Of a stretch of DNA of 6,121 bases, positions 1 through 6,121 are shown piece by piece. Source of the stretch: an uncultured Synergistales bacterium (lineage in GTDB: Bacteria > Synergistota > Synergistia > Synergistales > Aminobacteriaceae); the NCBI GenBank assembly GCA_937957815.1, contig CALFXN010000029.1, positions 1 to 6,121 of the forward strand. Reading direction: 5' to 3'. A model generated the notes under the pieces. It was not told the DNA's origin, ran no database searches, and saw nothing but the letters and a program-made list of their open reading frames with translations. The position numbers and the translations under genes were made by a program. Every line of letters starts with the position of its first letter. Positions within the stretch are counted from its first letter, which is position 1.

Positions 1-432
1 CTCATCCCCGACGCGGGGCTTCTGCAGGCGATCGAAGTCGCGTGCCTCAGAGGCGTCCGCGTCCGGCTGATCGTCCCGGAAAAATCGGACCAGTTCGTCG
101 TCGGGCACGCGGCGCGCGCCTACTTCGGCGATCTGCTGCGGATCGGCGTCGAGCTCTATCTCTACCAGGACGGCCTGCTTCACGCGAAGACGATGAGCGT
201 CGACGGCGAACTCACCTTCCTCGGGTCGAGCAACTTCGATATCCGGTCGTTCGCGCTCAACTTCGAGATCAACCTGATTCTCTACGGGCGCGACGAGAAC
301 GAGCTCCTTCTCGACGCGCAGGAAGAGTACCGCTCGCGCTCCCGCCGCCTCGTCCTCGAGGAGTGGCAGGCGCGGCCGCGCTGGATGCCGCCCGTCGAGA
401 GCGTCACGAAGCTCTTCAGTCCCCTTCTGTAG
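1..432 (+). CDS. Cardiolipin synthase-type phospholipase D protein, C-terminal part (5' end outside window)
   Basis: This is the last 143 residues of a membrane-associated phospholipase D-superfamily enzyme. Bacterial cardiolipin synthases of this type join two phosphatidylglycerols (or phosphatidylglycerol plus another phospholipid head group) into cardiolipin. The frame is open from base 1 and ends at TAG 430-432. The second HKD catalytic motif is complete: H61, K63 and D68 of the visible fragment, then G75-S76-S77-N78, in the context HAKTMSVDG...GSSNFDIRSF. The preceding stretch (LLQAIEVACLRGVRVRLIVP, about residues 7-26) and the downstream LNFEINL match ClsA-like enzymes. The protein ends in SPLL, the usual cardiolipin synthase C-terminus, so the end looks intact. 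The first HKD motif and the N-terminal membrane helices should lie to the left of the window. The last 17 bases overlap the 3' end of the convergent adaptor gene. The family is clear; the exact subtype (ClsA or ClsB-like) cannot be fixed from this fragment. Confidence 0.93.
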   Translation, partial: LIPDAGLLQAIEVACLRGVRVRLIVPEKSDQFVVGHAARAYFGDLLRIGVELYLYQDGLLHAKTMSVDGELTFLGSSNFDIRSFALNFEINLILYGRDENELLLDAQEEYRSRSRRLVLEEWQARPRWMPPVESVTKLFSPLL

Positions 433-1633
433 CCCGAACCCGCGCCCCGGAGGTCACGGACTCCTCCGGGGCGACGATCACCTCGTCTCCGTCGGACAGA
501 TCCCCCGATGCGGTCCGGAGGATCTCGACCTGTTCGTCGTCGCTCACTCCCGGGACGACCGCGAGCGCTTCCGCCCGTCCGTTCCGGACGACGAAGAGCC
601 GCCACGTCGCGCCGTTCCCGCGGACCAGGGCGGAACGCGGCGCGAGAAGGACATTCTCCTTCTCGGCCGTGACGATCCGGACGCGGACACGGTACTCGAG
701 ACCGAGCGTTCGTCCGAGGTCGCGGGAGAGACGGTCGAGTTCCCCGTCCGCGAAGTCGACGATCACGTTCACGCGCTGCTGCTCGACACCGAGCGACGAG
801 AGCTTCGTGAACCCCATCGGCTCGACGCGCGCCACGCGTCCCTCGAGTTCCCCCCCGACCGTCTCCCCATAGACCGCGACCTTCTGCCCGGGCCGGACGC
901 GCACGGCCTCTTCGGTCAGGACGTCGGCCGTCACGCGGAGTTCCCGCATGTCCCCGAGGTCCATGATCGGTTCGCCGGCCTGCATCATTCTGACGTTCCA
1001 GACATGCCGCCGCAGTACGACACCGTCGATGGAACTCTCGACGACGGTCCGCCCGAGGATGCGTTTGAGGAAGATGGGAAGCAGGCGGCTCGTGGACGAG
1101 AGCGCGAGCGACGACTGAAGCTGCGCCGTGTTCCCCTCGAGGTCCATCTCCGCCTCGAGATAGTCGGCCCGCGTCTCGCGGATGGCCTGGCCGCTCAGGC
1201 CGTCCTTGCCGTAGACCTTCTCGCGCGCCTCGGTCAGCCACTTGAGATAGTCGCGACGCGACGCGCTCGCCTTCACCTGAGCCCGCGCCGCCGTCACGTT
1301 TTCCGCCATGGCCCGGACGATCGAGAGCGATTCCGCGTAGGCGTCGCGGAGGTCTTCGTCCTCGAGACGCGCGATCACCTGTCCCTTGGCGACGGACGTC
1401 CCTTCGGCGAGTTCCACGGGCAGAATGCGCCCCTGCTGCGGCATCGTGACGTGGACGACGTGAGGCAGCGTCGTCCGTGCCCGATCCTCGACAACTTCCC
1501 GGATCGTCCCCGTCCTAAGGCGCGCCGTCCTGACGGGAAGCGCCTCCGTCATCCTCCGGCATACGATCCACGCCGCAAGTGCGAGGAGAAAGATCAGTGC
1601 GGCTGTGCGCAACGCTCGACGCCGCAGTTCCAT
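416..1633 (-). CDS. HlyD/MacA-like periplasmic adaptor (membrane fusion) subunit of an ABC efflux pump
   Basis: This 405-residue protein is the periplasmic adaptor that would link the inner-membrane ABC permease encoded upstream to an outer-membrane channel. The order is: an N-terminal membrane anchor (about 11-25, uncleaved signal-anchor type, no lipobox); the first half of a lipoyl/barrel-sandwich domain (about 64-95, GRILPVELAEGTSVAKGQVIARL); an alpha-helical hairpin (about 96-194); the second lipoyl half (about 197-226); a beta-barrel with the adaptor signature FTKLSSLGVEQQRVNV (275-290); and a membrane-proximal domain to the C-terminus. Near the hairpin tip, R137...GLS147 loosely resembles the TolC-contact motif of AcrA/MacA. 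I chose ATG 1633 because AAGGAAGTG (1648-1640) is a near-perfect ribosome binding site 6 bases upstream; the alternative GTG at 1642 lies inside that site. The gene starts 22 bases after the permease stop and is last in the operon. It holds a G7 run at 850-856 (coding-strand Gs). The substrate is unknown. Confidence 0.9.
   Translation of the reverse strand: MELRRRALRTAALIFLLALAAWIVCRRMTEALPVRTARLRTGTIREVVEDRARTTLPHVVHVTMPQQGRILPVELAEGTSVAKGQVIARLEDEDLRDAYAESLSIVRAMAENVTAARAQVKASASRRDYLKWLTEAREKVYGKDGLSGQAIRETRADYLEAEMDLEGNTAQLQSSLALSSTSRLLPIFLKRILGRTVVESSIDGVVLRRHVWNVRMMQAGEPIMDLGDMRELRVTADVLTEEAVRVRPGQKVAVYGETVGGELEGRVARVEPMGFTKLSSLGVEQQRVNVIVDFADGELDRLSRDLGRTLGLEYRVRVRIVTAEKENVLLAPRSALVRGNGATWRLFVVRNGRAEALAVVPGVSDDEQVEILRTASGDLSDGDEVIVAPEESVTSGARVRATEGD
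443..473. repeat. 11-bp perfect inverted repeat (hairpin) between convergent genes
   Basis: The arms CGCCCCGGAGG (443-453) and CCTCCGGGGCG (463-473) are exact reverse complements around a 9-base loop (454-462). The hairpin starts 11 bases after the stop of the cardiolipin synthase gene. It lies inside the last codons of the convergent adaptor gene, around its APEESVTSGAR residues. No T-run follows on the + strand, so it is not a classical intrinsic terminator. It could still stall polymerase or protect the 3' end of the cardiolipin synthase mRNA. The pairing is seen directly; the function is inference. Confidence 0.6.
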
Positions 1634-1639
1634 ACCGGT

Positions 1640-1648
1640 CACTTCCTT
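1640..1648 (-). promoter_or_regulatory. Ribosome binding site of the adaptor gene
   Basis: On the minus strand this reads AAGGAAGTG, 8 of 9 bases matching the ideal AAGGAGGTG, and it sits 6 bases before ATG 1633. It decides the start: the in-frame GTG at 1642 overlaps this element and would have no usable spacing. Confidence 0.75.
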
Positions 1649-1655
1649 TCGGAAT

Positions 1656-4046
1656 CTATTCCCGGACGTTCAGGGATTCCCGCCAGTCGAGGCGCGCGAG
1701 GATACGGCGCGTCACGGCGTGGCACGCGAAGACGAAAGAAAGCGCCGTCAGCAGCGTGTAGAGGACGCTCTCGGGACGAAGTTCGGCGGAAAACGAGAAC
1801 GCATCCGTCTGAACGGTCGCCATGAAGAAATGGAGCCCGAAGACCCCGAGCGGCACCCCGAAGAGCGCCCCGACGAGATTGACGAGAAGCGTCTCACGCA
1901 GAAAGAGGGCGCCGACCTCCGCATCCGAATACCCCATGACGAGGAGCGTCGCCGCCTCCCGGCGCCGCTCCTCGAGCGATACGAGCGTACCGTTGAGGGT
2001 CACTCCGAAAAAGATCACGCCCGCGAAGAGAACCATCACGATCACGCTCCCCGCGAGGGCTCCGTCCATCTGTCGCCGCAGGGCCCGCTTCTCGCGCGCG
2101 ATGTCCGTGACCGTCCCGATCCCCGGACGTTCGACGACGGAAGAGAGGAACTCGCGCCTGAGGGTGTCGTCCGCCCCGGACTGGAAGAGAACCTCCACTC
2201 CGTTCAGGACATCCCGTTCGTTAAGGATCCGGTTCAGCCAGTCGCGCGAGGCGTAAACGGCCATGCCCACGGAACTCCGGATCGTACCCGCGACCCGGAC
2301 GTCGACGGGGCGACGCCCCCCCCGCGACGGCGTCACCGTGACGCGGTCGCCGGTCCGCAGACCAAGCGCCCCGGCCATCCGGTCGGCCATAAGGAGTCCG
2401 GCGGGCGGAACCGCCACGACGCACCCGTCCGCGTCGCGCGGAACGAGAAGTTCCGCGCCTCCGCCGATGCCCGTAATCGTGCCGCGCTTCGTCTCGCTCC
2501 GGGACGCGAACGTACACACGACCGAAAGAACCGGCTCGGCGCGGACGACGCCCGGAAGATCCCGGACCTCGCCGAGCGCCCCGTCATCCGCTTCGGAGTC
2601 GAACGTCAGGCGATAGTCGCTCCGGAGGACCTTCCGGTACTGGAAGTCGACGATCGCCCCGATCGAATCGAGAAAACCGAAGGCGAGCAGCAGGATGGAC
2701 GCGCCGAAGGCGGCCGAGATCACGGCGATCAGCGCTCTGGCCCTGTGACGGTCGAGATTCCGGAGAACCATTCTCCAGCGGAACCCGAGTCGTCGCCCGA
2801 TGAAGGGAAGTCGTTCCGCAAACGTCTGCGAGGCCGACGGAGGCGACTGCGGACGCATGGCTTCGGCCGGATGGAGACGGAGCACGCGCCGGAGCCCCTG
2901 GAGGCTTCCGAGTATCGCGAAGACCGCCGACAGGGCGCACGCTCCCGCGACGACCGCGGGCGCGACCCGCGACGAGAGATCAGGGAACGTGAAATAGAAG
3001 CGATAGAGACGCGTCATCCCGGCCGTCATCCAGACCCCGGCGAGCGATCCGAGCGCCCCTCCGGCAAGACCGGTCACAGCGCCGAAGAGCAGAAAGTGCC
3101 GCACCAGCCTTCCGTCGCCGTACCCGATGGCCTTGAGCGTTCCGACGACCGTTCGCTGTTTCTCGGCGAGGCGCGTCATCAGGATATTCAGAACCATCGC
3201 CGCGATGCCGAAAAAGACGGCTGGAAGCAGAACCGACGTCGTCCCGAGCTGTTGCAGCTCCCCGTCGATCATCTGCGCGGAAAACTGGTCCTTCCTCGCG
3301 TACGCGTTCAGGACGCCGAACGGCGCGAGTTCCCGCGAGAGCCGCTCGAGAACGCCCCTGACATCCCGCTCTCCCTCGGGCGTCAGGAGGCCGACGATTC
3401 CATTGCAGGCCCCTTCGAAACCGAACATGTCTTCCGCGAAGTCATGCTTCACGTAGAGCACGCCGTAGGTTGCGGGATCCTCCGCAATGCTCCCCGGAGA
3501 CACGAGGTAGATAAACTCGGGGCTGTCCGCCGTTCCCGTCACGACGAGCGTCCTCCGCTGCCCTCCCGCGACCGCCGTGAGCGTGTCTCCGGGACCGAGC
3601 GAACGGGCGCGGGCGAACTTGTCCGAGAGGATCGTCTGATTGCGCGCTCCCGCCGAAAATGCGGATCCCTTTTTCATGACGATCCCGGCGATGGCGTTCG
3701 CCGGATCGGAAGGCAGCGACAGGATCATGGCGTTGACCGGCATCGTCGTCCCCTCGACGTCAAGAACGGCCGACCAGCCGATCCTCGCGCGGATGTCCGC
3801 CACGCCTTCGATCCGGGCCGCCGCGCGGCGGACATCCTCGACGGGACACTTCCTGAGATCCACCCAGAAGTCCGCCATTCTCGCACTTGCGTAGTAGTCG
3901 TCGCGCGCGTGTTCGAGGTTCGCGAGCGACGAGACGAACGCCACGAGGCACGCGGCTCCGGCGGCCGCGATGACCGCCACGGCGGAGAGGGTTCCCCCGC
4001 TTCGCGCGAGATCGCGCAGGAGTTTTCGGGTCAATACGCTCACCAT
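1656..4046 (-). CDS. FtsX/MacB-type ABC transporter permease, two FtsX domains
   Basis: This 796-residue inner-membrane permease belongs to the mechanotransmission (type VII, MacB/LolCE-like) ABC class. Eight hydrophobic segments are visible at about 18-40, 270-292, 315-340, 361-385, 436-458, 664-688, 717-740 and 758-778. They form two repeats of one helix, a large periplasmic domain (about 41-269 and 459-663), then three helices. Each repeat has the FtsX coupling motif after its second helix: EKQRTVVGTLKAIGYG (295-310) and ERRREAATLLVMGYSD (693-708). Each also ends in a related tail (LHPAEAMRP at 391-399; LDWRESLNVRE at 786-796), indicating internal duplication. Such a chain may act alone as a pseudo-dimer with two ATPase copies. 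The start ATG 4046 has GGAGG seven bases upstream and overlaps the ATPase stop (ATGGTGA). The same frame stays open far upstream, but that part is arginine-rich and antisense-like and lies inside the ATPase gene, so it is not included. A G8 run lies at codons 575-577. The substrate is unknown. Confidence 0.92.
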   Translation of the reverse strand: MVSVLTRKLLRDLARSGGTLSAVAVIAAAGAACLVAFVSSLANLEHARDDYYASARMADFWVDLRKCPVEDVRRAAARIEGVADIRARIGWSAVLDVEGTTMPVNAMILSLPSDPANAIAGIVMKKGSAFSAGARNQTILSDKFARARSLGPGDTLTAVAGGQRRTLVVTGTADSPEFIYLVSPGSIAEDPATYGVLYVKHDFAEDMFGFEGACNGIVGLLTPEGERDVRGVLERLSRELAPFGVLNAYARKDQFSAQMIDGELQQLGTTSVLLPAVFFGIAAMVLNILMTRLAEKQRTVVGTLKAIGYGDGRLVRHFLLFGAVTGLAGGALGSLAGVWMTAGMTRLYRFYFTFPDLSSRVAPAVVAGACALSAVFAILGSLQGLRRVLRLHPAEAMRPQSPPSASQTFAERLPFIGRRLGFRWRMVLRNLDRHRARALIAVISAAFGASILLLAFGFLDSIGAIVDFQYRKVLRSDYRLTFDSEADDGALGEVRDLPGVVRAEPVLSVVCTFASRSETKRGTITGIGGGAELLVPRDADGCVVAVPPAGLLMADRMAGALGLRTGDRVTVTPSRGGRRPVDVRVAGTIRSSVGMAVYASRDWLNRILNERDVLNGVEVLFQSGADDTLRREFLSSVVERPGIGTVTDIAREKRALRRQMDGALAGSVIVMVLFAGVIFFGVTLNGTLVSLEERRREAATLLVMGYSDAEVGALFLRETLLVNLVGALFGVPLGVFGLHFFMATVQTDAFSFSAELRPESVLYTLLTALSFVFACHAVTRRILARLDWRESLNVRE

Positions 4047-4777
4047 TCGAGTTCCTCCGCCCGCTTCGGATTCTTCGAATCCCTGACCGACCGGACGATT
4101 CCGTCCTCGAGGGAGAGAACCCGGTGCGCGAGTGCGGCTATGGGGCGGGAATGCGTGATGAGGACGATCGTCACGCCCTGCCGCTCGTTGAGAGTCTGAA
4201 GCAGCGCCAGGATTCGGACTCCGGTCTCGCGGTCGAGCGCCCCGGTAGGTTCGTCGCACAGAAGAAGTTCCGGGCGCTTCGCGATCGCGCGGGCGATGGA
4301 GACGCGCTGCTGCTGGCCCCCAGAAAGCTGTCCGGGGAAGTGGTCTCCGAAGCCGTCGAGACCGACGAGGGAGAGCGCCTCGTCCGGAGTCGCCGCGTCG
4401 GCGACGAGTTCGGCCGCCGTCATGACGTTCTCGCGCGCCGTGAGCGTCGCGATGAGATTGTAGAGCTGAAAGACGAACCCGACGCGGTTTCGCCGGAAGA
4501 ACGTGAGCTCCCGGTCGGAGAGTTTCACAAGATCCGTTCCGCCGACGATGACGCGTCCATCGCTCGGACGGTCGATCCCTCCGATGAGATTGAGAAGCGT
4601 CGTCTTCCCCGATCCCGACTCTCCGACGATCGCCGTGACGCACCCGCGCGGAATCGACGCGGTCACGCCGCGAAGCACGCGAACATCCACCTCCCCCATC
4701 GGAAAGGTTCGCGTGACATTTTCAAGACGCACGAACGCGTCGTCGTCATCGGACGACCGCTCCGGATCGATCGGCAT
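4040..4777 (-). CDS. ABC transporter ATP-binding protein, MacB/LolD-like
   Basis: This 245-residue cytoplasmic ATPase powers the permease encoded next to it. All ABC motifs are present and intact: Walker [10 protein letters not shown] (52-60, K58), Q-loop Q104 in FVFQLYNLI, signature [10 protein letters not shown] (151-160), Walker B LLLCDEP (171-177, D175 and catalytic E176), D-loop GALD (179-182) and H-loop H209 in LITHS. The wording [18 protein letters not shown] and DEPTGALD is typical of the LolD/MacB/FtsE branch that pairs with FtsX-type permeases. The N-terminus carries an acidic run (DDDD, 10-13) before the first strand. I chose ATG 4777, with GGTGAGG five bases upstream. An in-frame TTG at 4801 would add eight residues but has no ribosome binding site. 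The gene is first in the operon, and its stop TGA 4042-4040 overlaps the permease start. A LolD role in lipoprotein release cannot be excluded from this subunit alone, but the adaptor gene in the operon favours efflux or secretion. Confidence 0.95.
   Translation of the reverse strand: MPIDPERSSDDDDAFVRLENVTRTFPMGEVDVRVLRGVTASIPRGCVTAIVGESGSGKTTLLNLIGGIDRPSDGRVIVGGTDLVKLSDRELTFFRRNRVGFVFQLYNLIATLTARENVMTAAELVADAATPDEALSLVGLDGFGDHFPGQLSGGQQQRVSIARAIAKRPELLLCDEPTGALDRETGVRILALLQTLNERQGVTIVLITHSRPIAALAHRVLSLEDGIVRSVRDSKNPKRAEELEW
4054..4058 (-). promoter_or_regulatory. Ribosome binding site of the permease gene, inside the ATPase gene
   Basis: GGAGG on the minus strand lies seven bases before ATG 4046, within the codons for the last residues (EELEW) of the ATPase. 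Together with the 7-base ATGGTGA stop/start overlap, this points to translational coupling of ATPase and permease and fixes the permease start. Confidence 0.8.
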
Positions 4778-4782
4778 CGGTG

Positions 4783-4789
4783 CCTCACC
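4783..4789 (-). promoter_or_regulatory. Ribosome binding site of the ABC ATPase gene
   Basis: GGTGAGG on the minus strand lies five bases before ATG 4777. It supports this start over the upstream in-frame TTG at 4801, which has only AT-rich promoter-proximal sequence before it. Confidence 0.65.
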
Positions 4790-4803
4790 GTCCAGAAACA
4801 AAG

Positions 4804-4830
4804 TACAATACTGAAATATGCATCATTGTA
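4804..4830. repeat. Inverted repeat TACAAT-N15-ATTGTA, possible operator
   Basis: The six-base arms at 4804-4809 and 4825-4830 are exact reverse complements with centres 21 bases apart, about two helical turns. The right arm coincides with the -10 hexamer of the operon promoter candidate and the left arm lies just downstream of its likely start. A dimeric repressor could bind there. The arms are short and AT-rich, so chance is a real alternative. Confidence 0.3.
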
Positions 4831-4833
4831 TCA
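4825..4833 (-). promoter_or_regulatory. Candidate extended -10 promoter of the ABC operon
   Basis: The minus strand reads TGATACAAT: a TGn extension followed by TACAAT, one mismatch from TATAAT. No good -35 hexamer lies at 16-18 bases, which fits an extended -10 promoter. Transcription would start near 4818, giving a leader of about 40 bases before ATG 4777. The -10 hexamer is also one arm of an inverted repeat (4804-4830). Confidence 0.5.
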
Positions 4834-4880
4834 GACGCGCACCGCGTTCCATTCACATCGCACGGCATTATGATTCAGGC

Positions 4881-4908
4881 TTGCATAGATACCATGCCAG
4901 GGTATAAT
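4881..4908 (+). promoter_or_regulatory. Sigma-70-type promoter of the flavoprotein gene
   Basis: A perfect TATAAT lies at 4903-4908, with TTGCAT at 4881-4886 (TTG of the TTGACA consensus retained) and a 16-base spacer. The predicted start near 4913-4916 gives a leader of about 30 bases before GTG 4945. An 8-base palindrome, ATACGTAT (4916-4923), lies at the predicted start of the transcript. Confidence 0.7.
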
Positions 4909-4930
4909 AGGGAGCATACGTATCGGCGAA

Positions 4931-4937
4931 GGGGGAG
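4931..4937 (+). promoter_or_regulatory. Ribosome binding site deciding the GTG start of the flavoprotein
   Basis: GGGGGAG lies seven bases before GTG 4945. This supports GTG as the start. The next in-frame ATG is at codon 11, inside the FAD-binding GxGxxG motif, and would destroy the Rossmann fold. Confidence 0.75.
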
Positions 4938-4944
4938 ACACGAC

Positions 4945-6121
4945 GTGAAGCAGTTCGACATCGCAGTCATCGGCATGGGACCGGCAGGAATGGCCGTTTC
5001 GGCAATGGGAGCCGCGATGGGGCTTTCGGTGCTCGCGATCGAAAAAGACAAGGTCGGGGGCGAATGCCTCAATTGCGGGTGCATTCCGAGCAAGGCGCTT
5101 CTGAAAGCGGCCGGGGCGCTTCACGGAGCGAGAGAGCTCGCAGCCTACGGCATCGACGCGACCCTCGCCCTGAACGCCTCGGACCCGATGCGGGTCGTCC
5201 GTGAGAAGATCCGCGGGATCAACGACAAGAAGCTCATGAAGGTCTTCGAGAAGGTCACGCTCGTGAAGGGAACCGCCGAATTCGTCGACGCGCAGAAAAT
5301 ACGGGCGGGCGACGAGACATATACGGCGAAGAAGATCTTCGTCGCGACGGGGACGGAGCCCTTCGTCCCGCCGATTCCGGGGCTGCGGGAGATTCCGGAT
5401 ATCCTCACGAACGCGAACATGTTCGAGATCGAACGGATGCCCGAGTCCCTCACGATCATCGGCGGCGGCGCGATCGGTTCGGAGATGGCGCAGGCCTTCT
5501 CCCGCCTCGGGACGAAGGTCGCCGTCGCGCACATGGATCCGCACCTCGTCCCGGTCGGCGACGAAGAGGCCGCCCGCGTTCTGGAGAGCGTTTTCCGCAG
5601 GGAAGGGATCGACGTCTACAACGGTGCGAGGATCACGGATGTCTCCCTCCGCGACGGCAGGATCGTCACGGCTATGGAAAACGGCTCGCTCGAGTCGGAA
5701 CGCATCCTCGTCGCGACGGGGCGAAAACCCGTCCTCGAATCGCTCGCGCTCGACCGCGCCGGAATCGCCTACACGAGGAAGGGCATCACCGTCGACAGCC
5801 ACATGCAGACGAACGTCCCGAACGTCTACGCCGTCGGCGACTGCAACGGCCACAGCCTCCTCTCCCACGCGGCGATGCACCAGGGGATGCTCGCGCTCAT
5901 GCACGCGCTCTCCCCGTTCTCGCTCCCCTTCCTGCGCCGCGAGCGGTATGTCGTCCCGTGGTCGGTGTTCACGGAGCCGGAGATCGCCCAGGTCGGCCTC
6001 ACCGAGAAGGAAGCCCGCGCGAAGGGCATGAAGATCCAGGTCATGCGGAAGGACTACCGGTCCTACGGCCGGACGGTCGCCGACGGACACCCGGAAGGGT
6101 TCGTCAAGGTCGTCACCGACC
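4945..6121 (+). CDS. FAD-dependent pyridine nucleotide-disulfide oxidoreductase, dihydrolipoamide dehydrogenase/mercuric reductase family (3' end outside window)
   Basis: The first 392 residues of a soluble flavoprotein that moves electrons between NAD(P)H, FAD and a cysteine pair. In order: FAD-binding GMGPAG (10-15) with E33 ending the second strand; redox-active motif GGECLNCGCIPSK (38-50) with canonical C41 and C46; VATGTEP (133-139); NAD(P)-binding GGGAIGSEMAQ (173-183); VATGRKP (256-262); FAD-contacting YAVGDCNG (295-302); and the start of the dimerisation domain (about 339 onward, PWSVFTEPEIAQVGLTEKEA). The catalytic His-Glu pair of lipoamide dehydrogenases, or the Cys pair of mercuric reductases, would lie beyond the right edge, so substrate cannot be assigned. 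There is no N-terminal heavy-metal domain. Two oddities: an extra C44 between the redox cysteines, and H196 where NAD-dependent relatives have an acidic residue. Family length is usually about 450-480, so perhaps 60-90 residues are missing. The gene is divergent from the ABC operon with its own promoter; no lipoamide-complex gene is visible nearby. Confidence 0.92.
   Translation, partial: MKQFDIAVIGMGPAGMAVSAMGAAMGLSVLAIEKDKVGGECLNCGCIPSKALLKAAGALHGARELAAYGIDATLALNASDPMRVVREKIRGINDKKLMKVFEKVTLVKGTAEFVDAQKIRAGDETYTAKKIFVATGTEPFVPPIPGLREIPDILTNANMFEIERMPESLTIIGGGAIGSEMAQAFSRLGTKVAVAHMDPHLVPVGDEEAARVLESVFRREGIDVYNGARITDVSLRDGRIVTAMENGSLESERILVATGRKPVLESLALDRAGIAYTRKGITVDSHMQTNVPNVYAVGDCNGHSLLSHAAMHQGMLALMHALSPFSLPFLRRERYVVPWSVFTEPEIAQVGLTEKEARAKGMKIQVMRKDYRSYGRTVADGHPEGFVKVVTD

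Noticed and set aside
443..473. Intrinsic terminator for the cardiolipin synthase gene
   Set aside because: The stem is strong but no T-run follows on either strand, and it lies inside the adaptor coding region. I list it as a hairpin only.
42..872. Open frame of 276 codons on the + strand starting inside the cardiolipin synthase gene
   Set aside because: It is an Arg/Ser/Pro-rich shadow. The HKD motif and the canonical SPLL C-terminus lie in frame 1.
282..1241. Open frame of 319 codons on the - strand, within the adaptor and cardiolipin synthase genes
   Set aside because: It is an out-of-frame, arginine- and glycine-rich translation. The overlapping adaptor frame has clear lipoyl and beta-barrel motifs.
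1605..4199. Open frame of 864 codons on the + strand, antisense to the permease gene
   Set aside because: Its translation is a low-complexity Arg/Glu/Asp/Pro-rich string with no domain or membrane segment. It is the usual antisense shadow of a GC-rich gene whose minus-strand reading gives a clear FtsX permease.
4047..4643. N-terminal extension of the permease frame by 199 residues
   Set aside because: The extension lies inside the ATPase gene in another frame and is arginine-rich nonsense. ATG 4046 has a strong ribosome binding site and is followed by a normal FtsX N-terminus.
4778..4801. Eight-residue extension of the ATPase to a TTG start
   Set aside because: No ribosome binding site precedes the TTG, and the bases GGTGAGG inside the extension act well as the site for ATG 4777.
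4831..6090. Open frame of 419 codons on the - strand, antisense to the flavoprotein gene
   Set aside because: The product is Arg/Asp/Val/His-rich with no recognisable motif, while the + strand frame carries every signature of the flavoprotein disulfide reductase family.

Overview
The window is GC-rich bacterial DNA, roughly two thirds G+C by eye in the coding parts, from an organism I cannot place. A TolC-tip-like motif in the adaptor protein, if real, would favour a cell with an outer membrane, but this is weak evidence. I saw no RNA gene, CRISPR array, insertion sequence or attachment site. About 97% of the window is protein-coding.

Layout, left to right. (1) Bases 1-432 (+) are the 3' end of a cardiolipin synthase-type phospholipase D gene that begins outside the window. 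(2) Bases 416-4777 (-) are a compact three-gene operon read right to left. It encodes an ABC ATPase (4777-4040), an eight-helix FtsX/MacB-type permease (4046-1656) and a HlyD/MacA-like periplasmic adaptor (1633-416). The ATPase and permease genes overlap by 7 bases (ATGGTGA), and the permease and adaptor genes are 22 bases apart. (3) Bases 4778-4944 are an AT-richer divergent intergenic region with a promoter candidate for each side. (4) From 4945 to the right edge (+) lies the N-terminal 392 residues of a flavoprotein disulfide reductase of the dihydrolipoamide dehydrogenase / mercuric reductase family.

The three operon products are the inner-membrane engine and the adaptor of a MacAB-type (mechanotransmission, type VII ABC) efflux or secretion pump. 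No TolC-like outer-membrane gene is present: the operon runs tail-to-tail into the cardiolipin synthase gene, and the two coding regions overlap by 17 bases. Nothing in the sequence gives the exported substrate. The flavoprotein has its own promoter and no visible functional link to the pump.

The best points for a second look are an 11-bp perfect hairpin just past the cardiolipin synthase stop and inside the adaptor gene, an extra cysteine and an atypical nucleotide-binding residue in the flavoprotein, and a candidate operator overlapping the operon promoter. I see no clear sign of an undescribed multi-gene system; this looks like an ordinary chromosomal region with a few unusual details.
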